Source of the DNA: Daucus carota subsp. sativus
Lineage: Eukaryota; Streptophyta; Magnoliopsida; Apiales; Apiaceae
Assembly: GCF_001625215.2 (NCBI RefSeq)
Contig: NC_030389.2
Location: 43,017,454 to 43,081,453, forward strand
Direction: 5' to 3'
DNA length: 64,000 bases
The first letter of the stretch is position 1. Every line of letters begins with the position of its first letter. Of this stretch, positions 23,050-36,213 are shown piece by piece. The notes beneath the pieces are model-generated. The model did not search any database and had not been told where the DNA came from. It was given only the letters and a program-made list of their open reading frames with translations. A program made the translations under genes and the position numbers.

Positions 23050-26000
23050 AGGGCAACAGGAAAAACATCCTAGTTCTGGACAGTGGATGCTCAGGACATA
23101 TGACAGGAAATAAAGCCCTGCTATCAGACTTTGTGGAGAAGGCTGGCCCAAATGTATCTTATGGAGATGGCAACATAGGGATAACTTTGGGATATGGCAA
23201 TATCAATCTTGGAAATGTCATCATTCAATCTGTAGCTCTGGTCTCAGGACTTAAGCACAATCTGCTGAGCATAAGTCAAATCTGTGACAGAGGATATCAT
23301 GTCAATTTCTTGGAAGAACACTGTGAGGTCATTAGTAAAAGAACTGGAAAAGTTGTTCTGAAAGGATACAGACATGGCAACATCTATGAAGCTAAGCTAT
23401 CTTTAAACTCTGAAAGCTCTGCAATCTGTCTACTTGGCAGAGCCAGTATTGAAGAAAGCTGGAACTGGCACAAGAAATTATCTCACCTGAACTTCAATAA
23501 TATAAATGAACTTGTGAAGAAAGATCTTGTGAAAGGACTTCCAAAATCAGTTTTTACTCCAGATGGACTCTGTGATTCCTGTCAGAAAGCAAAACAGAGG
23601 AAGTCTTCCTTCAAAAGTAAAACTGAGTCCTCAATTCTTGAGCCATATCATCTGCTGCATGTTGATCTTTTTGGACCAGTAAATATAATGTCCATTGCAA
23701 AGAAGAGATATACTCTGGTCATTGTTGATGAATTTACCAGATATACATGGGTATATTTTCTTCACAGCAAGGATGAAACACCATCTTTATTGATTGAGCA
23801 TGTCAGACAGCTGAATAAAATCTCTAAAGATGCAGTAAAGATCATCAGAAGTGATAATGGCACTGAGTTCAAGAATTTTAAAATGGAGGAGTTCTGTAAA
23901 GAAAATGGCATTAAACAGGAATTTTCAGCACCTGGAACACCTCAACAAATGGTGTTGTAGAAAGGAAAAACAGAACTCTGATTGAAGCTGCTAGAACCAT
24001 GTTGGAGGAAGCAAAATTGCCAACCTACTTCTGGGCTGAGGCTGTGCAGTCTGCCTGTTTCACACAGAATGCAACTCTGATTAATAAACATGGGAAAACT
24101 CCATTTGAAATGGTTAAAGGCAGAAAACCAAATCTCAAATACTTCCATATCTTCGGATGTAAATGTTTTGTTCTGAAAATCATCCTGAACAGCTAACCAA
24201 ATTTGATTTAAAAGCTGATGAAGGAATTTTTGTTGGTTATCCTTTATCAACAAAAGCCTTCAGAGTTTACAATCTGAGAACAAGGGTAATCATGGAATCC
24301 ATTCATGTATCCTTTGATGATAAGAAAATTACTGGAATGGAAGATTTTGAAGATCATGAGCAACTGAGATTTGAAGATGAAGATACATTCTCTGACTCCA
24401 TAAACTCTGACTCTGAGACAATATCAGAGCATGTCACTCCTACTCACCAACCTCAAGCACATGTTGAGGGGGAGCACTTTCAAGATGTAAATCTGGATGA
24501 AAATGTTGCAGACTCGGCAGAAAAACACAACTCTGATTCTGACTCCTCAAACTCTGATCACTCTGCATCAGAGAATCAGGAGAACATATCTTCAGGGGGA
24601 GCATCAGAAACTCAGAATGCTCATGGAGATAGCATGAATAATGGGGGAGAGGCATCAGAGAATCAAAATGATACTGGCATGGATCATGGGGGAGGATCTA
24701 GTTCCAGAAATCAACTGCCACATGAAAGAAAATGGACAAAGTCTCATACACCAGATCTGATTATTGGGGATCCAGATGCTGGAGTACAAACCAGAACTGC
24801 AACAGCAAATGAGTGTTTATTTCATTCATTTTTATCCCAGACAGAACCAAAGAAAGTGGAAGAAGCCTTAAAGGATGCAGACTGGGTAACAGCAATGCAG
24901 GAGGAGTTAAATGAATTTGAGAGAAATAAAGTCTGGACACTTGTACCAAGACCAAAGAACAGGTCAATTGTTGGTACTAAGTGGGTTTTAGGAACAAAAC
25001 AGACAGTGATGGTATAATCACAAGAAATAAAGCCAGACTGGTAGCTAAGGGATATTCTCAACAAGAAGGAATTGACTATGATGAGACCTTTGCCCCAGTT
25101 GCCAGATTGGAAGCAATCAGAATTTTCTTGGCTTATGCAGCACATAAGAAATTCAAAGTGTTTCAGATGGATGTAAAGAGTGCTTTTCTCAATGGGGAGC
25201 TGGAGGAAGAGGTATATGTTGAACAACCTCCAGGGTTTGTGGACACAAAATTTCCAGATCATGTCTACAGATTGGATAAAGCACTGTATGGACTAAAGCA
25301 AGCACCAAGAGCATGGTATGAAACTCTGGCTCAATTTCTTTTGGACAGTGGTTTCAACAGAGGTACAATTGATAAAACTCTATTTTATCTCAACCATGGT
25401 AATGATCTGCTATTAGTTCAAGTCTATGTAGATGATATTATTTTTGGGTCTACTAATCCTAAACTCTGTGAGAGATTCTCAAAGCTCATGCAGTCCAGAT
25501 ATCAGATGAGCATGATGGGAGAAATGAGCTATTTTTTGGGACTTCAAGTCAAACAGACTGATGAGGGTATTTTTATTAATCAGTCTAAATATACCAGGAA
25601 CCTGCTAAAGAAATTTGGCATGCAGGATAGCTCAGCTGCTACCACTCCAATGGCAACTGCCACTAAGTTAGATAAAGATACTGGTTCACCAGTAGAAATT
25701 ACTAACTACAGAGGTATGATAGGCTCACTTTTATATCTGACTGCTAGTAGACCTGATATCATGTTTGCAACCTGTCTCTGTGCAAGATTTCAAGCAGATC
25801 CAAGAGAACCACACCTTGTAGCAGTCAAAGGATTTTCAAATATCTCAAAGGAACAGTTGAGATGGGACTCTGGTATCCCAGAGAATCAGACTTTACACTG
25901 ATTGGTTACTCTGATGCAGATTTTGCAGGATGCAAAATAGACAGAAAAAGTACAAGTGGGAGCTGTCAATTTTTAGGAGGAAGATTAGTTTCTTGGTTCA

Positions 26001-26340
26001 GTAAGAAACAAAAATCTATCTCCACATCCACTGCAGAAGCAGAGTATATTGCTGCAGGAAGCTGCTGTGCTCAGATCTTATGGATGAAGAATCAACTACT
26101 GGATTATGGGTTAACTCTGACTCAAATTCCTATTTATTGTGATAACCAAAGTGCTATTGCTATGACAGGAAATCCAGTACATCATTCCATGACCAAGCAT
26201 ATCAGCATAAGGTATCATTTTATCAGAGAACATGTGATGGAAGGAACAGTAGAGCTTCACTTTGTTCCAACAGATCAGCAGTTGGCAGATATCTTCACCA
26301 AACCTCTGGCTGAAGCAACATTTACAAGGCTTGTAACGAA
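23050..26340 (+). mobile_element. Inner Copia pol region (protease, integrase, RT, RNase H)
   Basis: The domains follow Ty1/copia order: protease (LDSGCSGHMTG), integrase zinc-binding and core (HVDLFGPV, then DNGTEF), reverse transcriptase ([12 protein letters not shown], then YVDDIIFGS) and RNase H (SWFSKKQKSISTSTAEAEY). It does not form one open frame; it is a broken copy with a few breaks. Confidence 0.85.
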
Positions 26341-26344
26341 TTAG

Positions 26345-27796
26345 GGATGATTTCTGGTCCTCTCTAAACTCTGATACATTGCATCATACTATATCTGTTA
26401 GTATTTGTTGTTATAAATCTGATCTACAACTGCATCTGTTATTCTCTGATCTAACTCTGGTGATTATACTCTGATTTGATAACTCTGATATTTAAACTCT
26501 GACCCGACAAACTCTGATGACTTGAATTTTCATGATGAAAGATACTCCTGTGAAGAATTGTTGCACTTAACTGAATTTAGTCATAAGCCTCTCTAAAGTC
26601 TGATTTTGTGATATTACAGCTGTGGAAATCCCTAACACACAACACATGAGTTAATTTTGTTACTTAGACTGTCTTACTTCTTAGATATTAGATATGTACT
26701 CAGAAAAGAATCTGCTTTCCTCCTCTTATGAGCTAAGAGTTAATATATCTCAGTTATGGATCCTCAAGATATTTCTTCTCACACAAAAAAAAAAAAAAAA
26801 AAAATAATAATAATAAAATAATAATATTATCTCAGGTACTCCTTTGAGATCTTAGAACATCTGTGAAAGGAAAGATCCAAGTGCACTGCTGGTATTAAGC
26901 AAATGCATCGAAAATTAAGTTAATTTTTGGGGACTTTTCACATTCTCTGATTACTGGAGAAATACTCTGAGCAAACAAAAGTCTGATAAAGGTTATGACT
27001 CACTTACCATGAGAAGTTCCCTTTCAAAAGACAAATGTTGTTCAAAAGAGAAGAAATGGTATACTCTGATCCATTTGTGAGAAACTCGGCTTATGAGATG
27101 ATTAAAACATTTTCTTAATCATCTGATTCTTTCTAATATTATTTAAGAAATTTGACAATCTCTGTGACATTAGAATATTCATGTTAACACACACCTCACT
27201 CCACTTCTGTGATTAACAATTTTTTTTTTTTTTCGAGTAATTTTTGACTAGAGTTCAATAAATATGTGCAAACTCTGAGGAGCAAGTATCGTTTAGACCT
27301 TGAATATCTATCTCTCATCATTACAAGATTCTATGATCACTCCTTGATTTGTCAGATTATAAGTCATTTATTTAAACTCTGGTCAATGGTCAGCCTCTGA
27401 TCGAAGTCCGAGTTAAAATAAATATTTTGGTCAAGATAATATTAGTTTTTATTATCAAACGGTAGAAAAACCATTTGTATTCCTGAGTGGAGAAAAACAC
27501 GGTAAATAATTGTGTTTTATTGGTAAATGGTGCATGTTTGTTCAGATTCACACGCCACTAATTATTACCTCTCCACTACCATTTTTTTTACCGTTTAGAA
27601 CCTGCCACGTGCCCCACTACAGCGTTTATCTCTCACCAACATGCGTATACACATATATATTGTCAGAAATTGAAATTTTTCATTATTTCACACAATTAAT
27701 CATTCTCTCTCTCTCTGATAATCGTTTCAAAAACTCTTGTGCGCATTTCATCAAACACCTTATCTACACCTCACTATTCTCTTGATTTTTCAGAAA
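26345..27796. other. Non-coding spacer in the inner Copia between pol and the 3' coding region
   Basis: No coding region is seen. It is rich in the motif ACTCTGA (AACTCTGAT and close variants occur many times) and contains an A20-like run near 26787 and a T-run near 27222. It ends with a pyrimidine tract and TTTTTCAG just before an ATG at 27797. Confidence 0.6.
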
Positions 27797-30700
27797 ATGT
27801 CGACCAAAGCCTTTGAATATAATGGTGCCAAGTTCGTCACCAACAACTACGCTGCAATCCTGTCAAACGCTGAAGCTCCAAGCGAGTTCCATCTCATTCA
27901 GGACTATCTGGCTCACAGTGAGCTCATGTATGCACTCACACAACCAGAGGTGATTTCTCCAGAACAAGTTCTCTCACTCTGGCGTTCAGCAAGATACAAT
28001 GATGGTGGTGAACATGGATCACCATCTTTGACATGCATATATGATGGTCAGGAGTATATTGTCACTCCTGAAACTGTAAGAAAGGCTCTCCACCTTCCAG
28101 AGCATTCCAAATATCATAGCTCTGTCAGCACCCAAACTCTGAAGGATATGATGCAATTCTTTGGATACTCTGGTAACACTGACAAGATGGGGGAACTCAA
28201 GCGCCCTTGTCTCTGCAAAGAATGGAGCTTTTACTACGACTGTATCACCAGGGCTTTTGGAAATAAATGCAGCAACTATGATGCAATCCCACTCTTCAGT
28301 CAGCAAATTGGGTATGCTCTGATTCATAATCTCAATTTTGATATTGCTCCTTATATCTTGAGATTTATTGGTGATAGGAGATTAGAGGATGAAAATACTG
28401 TCTACTTTGCTAGATTTTGTCAGCTTATTTTCTCATATTGTTATCCTCTGGTACCTATTCCTGATACTGACACTGAACCACCCTTCAAAATTACAAAAAG
28501 AGCTTTCTCTGATTTAATTAAGAAGGACAGTAAGAAACCCCAACTGCCCATTTTTGCCATACCTGTAACTGTGCAGGATAAATTGAAGCTGGCAATGCCA
28601 GATAAATATGGCTCACTATTCTCTGATGAGAATTTACCAACCTCCTCTCAACAGCCACAAGAAATACCAACCTCTGGTCCTTCCCAAAAGGGCCAGTTGT
28701 AAAATCTAAACCAAAGCAAACCTCTGGTCCTTCCCAAAAAGGGTCAGTTGTAACATCTTCACCTACAAGAGTACTGAGGTCATCCAAACAGTCATCTCCT
28801 CCACCTAGGAAGAGAAGATTTATGCAGAAACTATCAGACTCTGACTCAGACTCTGAGCCAGAACCAGTACCACTCATCTCAAGGCCCAGAAAGAAGATCA
28901 AGCCCACCTCCACTATCACTGATCTTACTGTGGACCCTCCTCTAGAATCCACAGTAAATCCTCTTGAGATGGTAACAGTATCTGATCCTCTGATGATAGA
29001 GCCCTTATCTGCAGTACCTCTGACTACTTCACCTCATGCTGACACCCCAATGTCAGAATCTATTCCTCAGTCAGAGGATCCTTTGCCGCATTCCACAGAA
29101 GCTGCAATTCCTATCTCTGACAACATTCCTGAAGAATCTGAGTCGATTCCAGAGGCAATTGTCACTACTCCAGACATTGCTCAAGAAATTATAACTCCTG
29201 TTGAAGAATTGGTTGCAGCTCCTGATCAGGAGATATTATCTGCTGCAAATTCTGAGGAAGCTACAGCCCCTTTGTGCTCACAGACACTCAGTATTGCAGT
29301 TGATGATGATGATACAGATACTACAGAGGTCACTTCTGGTCATCCTATTGCTCCAGCTATTCTTGCAGCTGAAGTCTCTGCTGAGAACAGAGTCAGCATT
29401 TCAGTCAGGGAAGTCTCTCCAGTCAGAGATCCTTCACCTGTTCAATCTGCATCAACGGCTCCTGTTTGTGAAATTCCTTCTTCCAAACCTACAGAGAACA
29501 GAGTTTGCACTCTCAGTTACTCTAAGAGGATGCAAAGAGCTCCAACTTCCTCTGTGGAAGCCAGACTATCCTCTATAGAATTCACTCAGCAATCCATGCA
29601 GCAAACTCTGGCTGAGTTGAGCTCCTCTGTTGCTCAACTGGTCAAATTTCTCATCCCTGATGATGCCAAAAAGGGGGAGAGTACTGAAAGACAAATGCAA
29701 GGTTGATCAGCAACAGAGAAAACCAGATGATGAGGAAGAGGATGAAGAAAAGAAGGAGTCTGGAAATTTAAACTCTGAGATAATCTTGCACTCTCAGAGT
29801 CAATCTAAAGAAAAGAGGGATGATAAGGCTGGAAGCAGTACTCAGCAACCACAGAAAACAAAATCCCAACAACCTCTGATACCAGCTGACTGTAAAACCA
29901 AAGCTCTCTCTGAGCAATTAGTTGAGCTTGGTGATCCTGAATCTAAGCTGTTGAGTCACACAGTGAAGTTTCAAGGAGAGGAAAAGACCTTCTTCTACAA
30001 GGCCCCTACACAACTAGCTTTTGATGAAGCAGTTGCAAAGAATCTATTCGAAGAGGAAAATCCAGGGTTATCACTTGAAGACATCAGAAAAGAAGAAGAG
30101 AGGTTGGCTGCTGAGATCAAGAAGAACAGAGAATCAAAGCCCAATGAAACTGCAACTGATCAGAAGAAAATAAGCTCTGATGGCAAGAAGCTGGTCACTG
30201 AGAAGTCAACTTCTTCAAGAAGGAAAGGAATTGTGATCAGTGAGATAAATTATGCTGATATAGATAGGCCCAGAGTTTATCAAAAATCTGACTCTGATTC
30301 AAGCAGAAAAGGGAAAAAGGTCATAGATGGTGTTTCATCTACAAGAAAGGCTGAATCAGAAGTTCAACAAACACTTGTAAATATTCCTGAAGAAACTGAT
30401 CAGAATTTAGCCTCTGACATTGCTCAAGCTAAACACAAAGATGAAGAAAATGTGAAGCCAGTTGAAGTTAAAGCTACATGGATCAAGTCAACCACTGACA
30501 GGGCTCAAGTTGACAAAGCAAATCCCAGAAGAAGAAAAGTCTATTTGGAAGTCTTGGTACAAATCTGTACAAAGAAAGTACACTGCTCACCAGAATCAGA
30601 TCTCATGGAACCAGAGGAAAAGAAGCTTATGACTGGACTGGCCTTGGTCATAGAAAAGAAAAGATTCAAACAGGCTCAGCAACTACTTTCAGAGATCCTT

Positions 30701-31045
30701 ATCCTCTGACTGAAAAAGTAGGAGAAGCTGTAACACAGGAGGATCTTGATAAGGTTGAGTCAGTTCAAATCTTAATGGACACTCATGATGGGACAGAAGA
30801 TAAAGAAAAGATTGCTATATTTCTGGAGTCTGGCAGAGTTTATAGAATCTCAGAAGCTGATTTGTTACTGAAATCTCTGAGGGAGCTGGAACATTTCATT
30901 CACTACATGCTGGAGATCAAGAATGAAGCTACTCAGAGGTGGTCAGACTTGATGAAAAGGACAATCAGGGAAAAGAGAAGATTCTATGGAGTACAGCCTG
31001 ATGAAGAATACATTCCAAAAATAGCTCAAGATGATGGTTTCTGAA
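27797..31045 (+). mobile_element. Extra 3' coding region of the inner Copia (SIRE-type, function unproven)
   Basis: After pol, on the same strand, comes a region coding for a globular start (MSTKAFEYNGAKFVTNNYAA, about 300 aa with conserved WRSARYNDGG and LCKEWSFYYDCI). It is followed by long low-complexity, acidic, Pro/Ser-rich and Lys/Glu-rich stretches. SIRE/Maximus elements carry such a region, sometimes called envelope-like. I see no convincing signal peptide or fusion peptide. It is a broken copy with a few breaks. Confidence 0.7.
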
Positions 31046-31486
31046 ATTGACATGGAAAAGAATAGCTCTGTGATGGAGACTATTGCAAATATCAGAGTCT
31101 GGGTTATAATAATGAAGCAGACAGGCCCAGAGTGATTCAATTGGGAGAAGCAATGAAGAGAGCAAAGCAAATGCTTTGAGATCAGCCATAATACCAGACA
31201 GGAGATGAAGATGAAGAACTCAAGACTGTCAAAGCTCAAATGATACAGACTCTGAAGCAATTGAAGAAAATTACTCAGTTTGTTAAGGAGAGCTATGGGT
31301 ATAGACTGATTGGCTGACTAAGTTCTGACATGTACTGTAAGTTGTAATTAGTTCTGCTCAATCTGTAAGTTATAATTCATTTATGCAGATTAATTATTTC
31401 TTGCATTTGTTGCTTGATTGTTTTTGACATCATCAGTAAATATATAGAACTTGTTCATTCTGTCTAATGCACAAGTTGGGGGAGAT

Positions 31487-31909
31487 TGTTACATATTTGA
31501 TGATGTCACAGGTATCTAACTTGTTTAGTGTGCAGAAGCAAATATCAGAGTTTAGCTGGAAATCAGAGTTTAACGACTGCCAGCTGGATCAGAGTTTAAG
31601 CGATGATCAGAGTTTACAGGCGGCTGATTTTCAGGAGCATATCTGACTAAATAAGGAAGATAAAGATCAAGAGAGATTGTACAGATCAGACAGCAGAAGG
31701 ATAGCTACTGATTAGATTATTTTAGGAAGCAGATAATTATAAATCAATCAGTAGATATCATGTAACTGTGTATATAAACACAGCTTAGGGTTTACTCTAG
31801 ATGAGTTATCAATTGAATATCATCGTGTAACCTAGCAGCAGCTCTTAGTGATAAGATATAAATCACTAAGAGATTATTTTGTAAACTACTGAGATTTGTG
31901 AATAAGAGT
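31487..31909 (+). repeat. 3' LTR of the inner Copia, cut by the assembly gap
   Basis: 423 of the expected about 508 bp are visible; the rest falls in the gap. It is nearly identical to the 5' LTR and has the same four ATCAGAGTTTA motifs (31544, 31562, 31588, 31606). Confidence 0.9.
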
Positions 31910-32009
31910 NNNNNNNNNNNNNNNNNNNNNNNNNNNNNNNNNNNNNNNNNNNNNNNNNNNNNNNNNNNNNNNNNNNNNNNNNNNNNNNNNNNNNNNNNNN
32001 NNNNNNNNN
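31910..32009. other. Assembly gap (100 N)
   Basis: Exactly 100 N, a usual placeholder for a gap of unknown size. It should hide at least the last about 85 bp of the 3' LTR. By the nest's logic it should also hide the rest of the outer Copia and the 3' part of UPL5-like copy C. Confidence 0.95.
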
Positions 32010-33260
32010 AACTAATGAGAGAAAGTAAAATCACTAAATGTCTATCCTAGAATCCTTATTTTCAAACGGAACCTTTTTCAAACTCCTGTAATTACAAAGC
32101 ACTATCACATCTGTAGGGAATTACATGTATAAAGTGAATAACAAATAGCCACAAATCTATATTGTTATACATGATCTTAACATGCTAATTATCTTTGTAG
32201 GTGGCCTTCAAATGCTCAACCCCATATTTGCAGGGGTCTATGTGATGTAGAAGGAGCCCCTCCCTGGTGCATGAGCAGGTGTTCGAATTTATGATATGAT
32301 AAAGATTATGGTTAAGTTGTATTATGCCTACACTCCATGGGTTAGAAATAATTAGGATTTAAGTTTCTTTTTCAAAATCTATGATGTTCTTACTAACTTG
32401 TTTATCTTTTATGGTTGTTGATCAAATATTATATTGATTGGAGCAAGATTGAACATGGCTCATTGAAAATGAGATATTTTATGTGAAATCAAACTTCATG
32501 AGTTAGAAATAATTGGGATTCAAGTTTATTCTTTAAAATGAATTTATCAACTTTTATGTTAAACACAAAATGAATTTGCTGAACCAAGACATCCTATGCT
32601 CAAATGTAATTCCATACTAATTTTCTAAATATAAATGTTCATTTAGACTATGAAGCTGAGTATCTAAAATTATATTCAATATGTCAAATCGATAATAATG
32701 AAGATTTGTTAATATATGAGCTTTGCGTCGTTCTTTTTTGATATATGAATCATAATATGTAACAGTAAATTTAAATTTATGCGTGTAGTGAACTTAAGAT
32801 AAAATCTTCGATAATTCATGTTTTTAATCCTACATATTGAGTAGAGATTACCAAATATACATAATAAATTAACAAATCTCACCCTAAGAATTTATCATTT
32901 TATAAATTTCAAAAAAATCAAAGAGTCTTGAACAAGAGAACAATTTAATAGATTTCATATAATATCTTATAAATATCATCATATCTTTAAGCATCTTTGC
33001 AAATCTTGATTAAATACCTGAAGATGAATTAAAAATCAGCATCGAAGAATAACATTATTTCAATACGAATTTAATACATCTGGATTACAATAATCAAAAG
33101 ATTTTTAATAGATTTGAATTGAATACACCAGTAAGATTAGAAATTATAAATTATATCAAGAATGAGCACACTTCTCCCCGGTATACTAAACTACCTCTTC
33201 ACTCTTAAACAACGTTTCCTAACAAATTTGGTGATTTTGATTAGAAAGGTTTAACTTTCA
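32010..33260. other. Upstream part of array unit 1
   Basis: Non-coding and AT-rich. It matches the about 1.25 kb before each later copy, with small differences near the gap edge (for example CCTTATTTTCAAACGG where other units have CCTTATGTCGTCAAACGG). The near end may hold a 3' UTR or last exon of a preceding gene (GTAGGTGGCCTTCAAATG near 32198). Confidence 0.6.
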
Positions 33261-34751
33261 ATGGCAAAGACAAAAGATGTCAACCAAAACTCCATTTCTT
33301 ACCCTGTTAGAGGAAGCAACCAAGTTATCAAAGGTGATCTCTCTATTTCCCCTCCTCTCCCTTCATCCATCTCTCCCTTTCATTTTCTCACCCTCATCCC
33401 TCTTTCCCTCCCTTCTCTCCATTTTTCTCTCCGCTCATCCTCCCCCTCCCCCCCCCCAAAGAAATTAGATACGATGTGTGCTATAATTTGATTTTTGATT
33501 CATCATGTTGTTTGTTTGATGTAGTCCAATATGCATACATGATACATCACCTTGTAGTTTATATTGGGCAGCAAGTCCTCTTTACCATAATGATTTTTTT
33601 TTGTTTTAAATTCTAATAAGAATTTTTAACACATAGATTTCTTTTATCAAATTTTTTGTTGGTATATATAAGTGCAAATTAATTAAGTTCTCTTTTCTGT
33701 GAAACTCTTAATTGAAGGGAGTACGTGATGTGTATGATTTTATTTATTTGTCCTTTAAGACAGTACTAATATTTGAGCACACTAGCTTCAAACAAAAACC
33801 CTTTCTTGTTTTATAAGCATAAATTTTGTCATTGTAAAGTTATTGAGGTCAAATTTTTGCCGTTGAAAAGTGTATGTCAATATACATGTTGGCCTCGAGG
33901 AGAGGAAGTGTATTGTTTCTTATATCGATGAAATTCTTGATGTTATGTAGCTGGGGATTGCGTGCTTATGCAACCTTGTGAGCCTAATAAGCCACCCTAT
34001 GTTGCTCGCGTGGAGAAATTAGAAGCTAACAACAAAGGTGAAACTACTGTCGAAGTAAGATGGGTATTATAGGCCTGAGGAGGCTATTGGTGGCAGAAGA
34101 CAGTTTCACGGGGAAAAGGAAGTGTTCCTCTCTGATCACTATGATTTCCAAAGTGCCAATACCATTATAGGGAAGTGTATTGTGCACTCGTTTAAGGCTT
34201 ATTGCGAGCTTGAAGAAGTTGCTGTTGAGGATTACTACTCTCGCTTTGAGTACCAAGCTTCCTCTGGAGAATTTACAACGGATCGTGTTGCAGTGTGAGA
34301 ATTTTATGACTCTTCCTGGTTAATATATCCCTTATTTTTTTGGTTAAATTGGTTCACAACGTTTTTGCATATTCTAAACTGAAGGTTCTGCAAGTGTGAA
34401 ATGCCGTACAATCCTGACACCCTAATGATACAGTGCGACGAATGCCAAGACTGGTATGACCGTTAAATTTGCTATATATGTTAATTTTAGTTAGTTTTTA
34501 TATGCATTATCTTTTTTATTAATAGTTATTTGAGACAAATTTCATATGCTAGAGCTGCAATTTCCTTTTTAATAGAAAAGTTTCAAGATGGAGCCTTACC
34601 ATAGTCTATTTTACGGTATAAGTGGACTTATATATTTATAGGCATTTTAGATGTTGTACACGCTATTTGTAGGTACCATCCAGCTTGCGTCAAAATGACA
34701 ACTGCTCGGGCAAGGCAGCTGAGCAGCTATGTCTGTGATGAGTGTTCCTGA
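33261..34751 (+). pseudogene. EBS/SHL-like: EBS/SHL-like BAH-PHD gene, array copy 1 (one-base insertion in exon 2)
   Basis: The exon pattern is as in copy 2: 33261-33333, 33951-34294, 34385-34453 and 34673-34751. Exon 2 is 344 nt instead of 343 because of an extra G in AGATGGGTATTATAG, which shifts the frame inside the BAH domain and gives an early stop. The extra base is in a G run, and this copy is the nearest to the gap and rich in other one-base indels. It may be a sequencing error in a sound gene. Confidence 0.75.
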
Positions 34752-36097
34752 TTTGAAGAACTCTCCTTGCCAGGTATATGACTATACTTAAGCATTTTGA
34801 CCTCTTTTTGTATCTTTTGTGTACCTCCTTTTTCTTTTCTTCTCTGTGTAATCTAGTCAGTGTTATGCATTTCACACAACTCAGTGTTGCTTGCATTTCT
34901 TAACACCGATTTGAGGGTCATCGGGTGTTATCAGTTCTTAACAATCTTTTGTATGTTGAACTAATGAGAGAAAGTAAAATCACTAAATGTCTATCCTAGA
35001 ATCCTTATGTCGTCAAACGGAACCTTTTTCAAACTCCTGTAATTACAAAGCACTATCACATCTGTAGGGAATTACATGTATAAAGTGAATAAGAAATAGC
35101 CACAAATCTTATATTGTTATAATGATCTTAACATGCTAATTATCTTTGTAGGTGGCCTTCAAATGCTCAACCCCATATTTGCAGGTCTATGTGATTGTAG
35201 AAGGAGCCCCTCCCTGGTGCATGAGCAGGTGTTCGAATTTATGATATGATAAAGATTATGGTTAAGTTGTATTATGCCTACACTCCATGGGTTAGAAATA
35301 ATTAGGATTTAAGTTTCTTTTTCAAAATCTATGATGTTCTTACTAACTTGTTTATCTTTTATGGTTGTTGATCAAATATATATATTGATTGGAGCAAGAT
35401 TGAACATGGCTCATTGAAAATGAGATATTTTATGTGAAATCAAACTTCATGAGTTAGAAATAATTGGGATTCAAGTTTATTCTTTAAAATGAATTTTATC
35501 AACTTTTATGTTAAACACAAAATGAATTTGCTGAACCAAGACATCCTATGCTCAAATGTAATTCCATACTAATTTTCTAAATATAAATGTTCATTTAGAC
35601 TATGAAGCTGAGTATCTAAAATTATATTCAATATGTCAAATCGATAATAATGAAGATTTGTTAATATATGAGCTTTGCGTCGTTCTTTTTTTTGATATAT
35701 GAATCATAATATGTAACAGTAAATTTTAAATTTATGCGTGTAGTGAACTTAAGATAAAATCTTCGATAATTCATGTTTTTAATCCTACATATTGAGTAGA
35801 GATTACAAATATACATAATAAATTAACAAATCTCACCCTAAGAATTTATCATTTTATAAATTTCAAAAAAATCAAAGAGTCTTGAACAAGAGAACAATTT
35901 AATAGATTTCATATAATATCTTATAAATATCATCATATCTTTAAGCATCTTTGCAAATCTTGATTAAATACCTGAAGATGAATTAAAATCAGCATCGAAG
36001 AATAACATTATTTCAATACGAATTTAATACATCTGGATTACAATAATCAAAAGATTTTTAATAGATTTGAATTGAATACACCAGTAAGATTAGAAAT

Positions 36098-36104
36098 TAT
36101 AAAT
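36098..36104 (+). promoter_or_regulatory. Putative TATA box of the EBS/SHL-like unit
   Basis: TATAAAT about 115 bp upstream of the start codon, conserved in every unit at the same distance and still present in the diverged region at about 63912. The assignment is by motif and position only. Confidence 0.4.
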
Positions 36105-36213
36105 TATATCAAGAATGAGCACACTTCTCCCCGGTATACTAAACTACCTCTTCACTCTTAAACAACGTTTCCTAACAAATTTGGTGATTTTGATTAGAAA
36201 GGTTTAACTTTCA

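Larger units (their letters stand above)
20279..31909 (+). mobile_element. Inner Copia retrotransposon, SIRE/Maximus-like, nested in the outer one
   Basis: The 5' LTR is 20279-20786, the primer-binding site TGGTATCAGAGC is at about 20789, gag is about 20847-23030, and pol is about 23050-26340 (protease, integrase, reverse transcriptase with YVDDI, RNase H). A non-coding stretch follows, then an extra 3' coding region (about 27797-31045), a polypurine tract (TTGGGGGAGA, about 31477-31486), and the 3' LTR from 31487 to the gap. A long gag with several zinc knuckles and an additional region after pol are features of the SIRE/Maximus lineage. It is broken, with roughly half a dozen breaks over pol and the 3' region, while gag reads open. 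By eye the two LTRs differ by about one substitution and a few small indels over about 420 bp, so the insertion is young, probably well under one million years. Confidence 0.88.

Noticed and set aside
26787-26815. Poly-A run as a retroposed gene end
   Set aside because: It lies within the inner Copia spacer, with no LINE, SINE or processed gene upstream and no target duplication.
27797-31045. Calling the extra Copia 3' region a true envelope gene
   Set aside because: No convincing signal peptide, transmembrane or fusion segment was seen; it is left as a SIRE-type extra region of unproven function.
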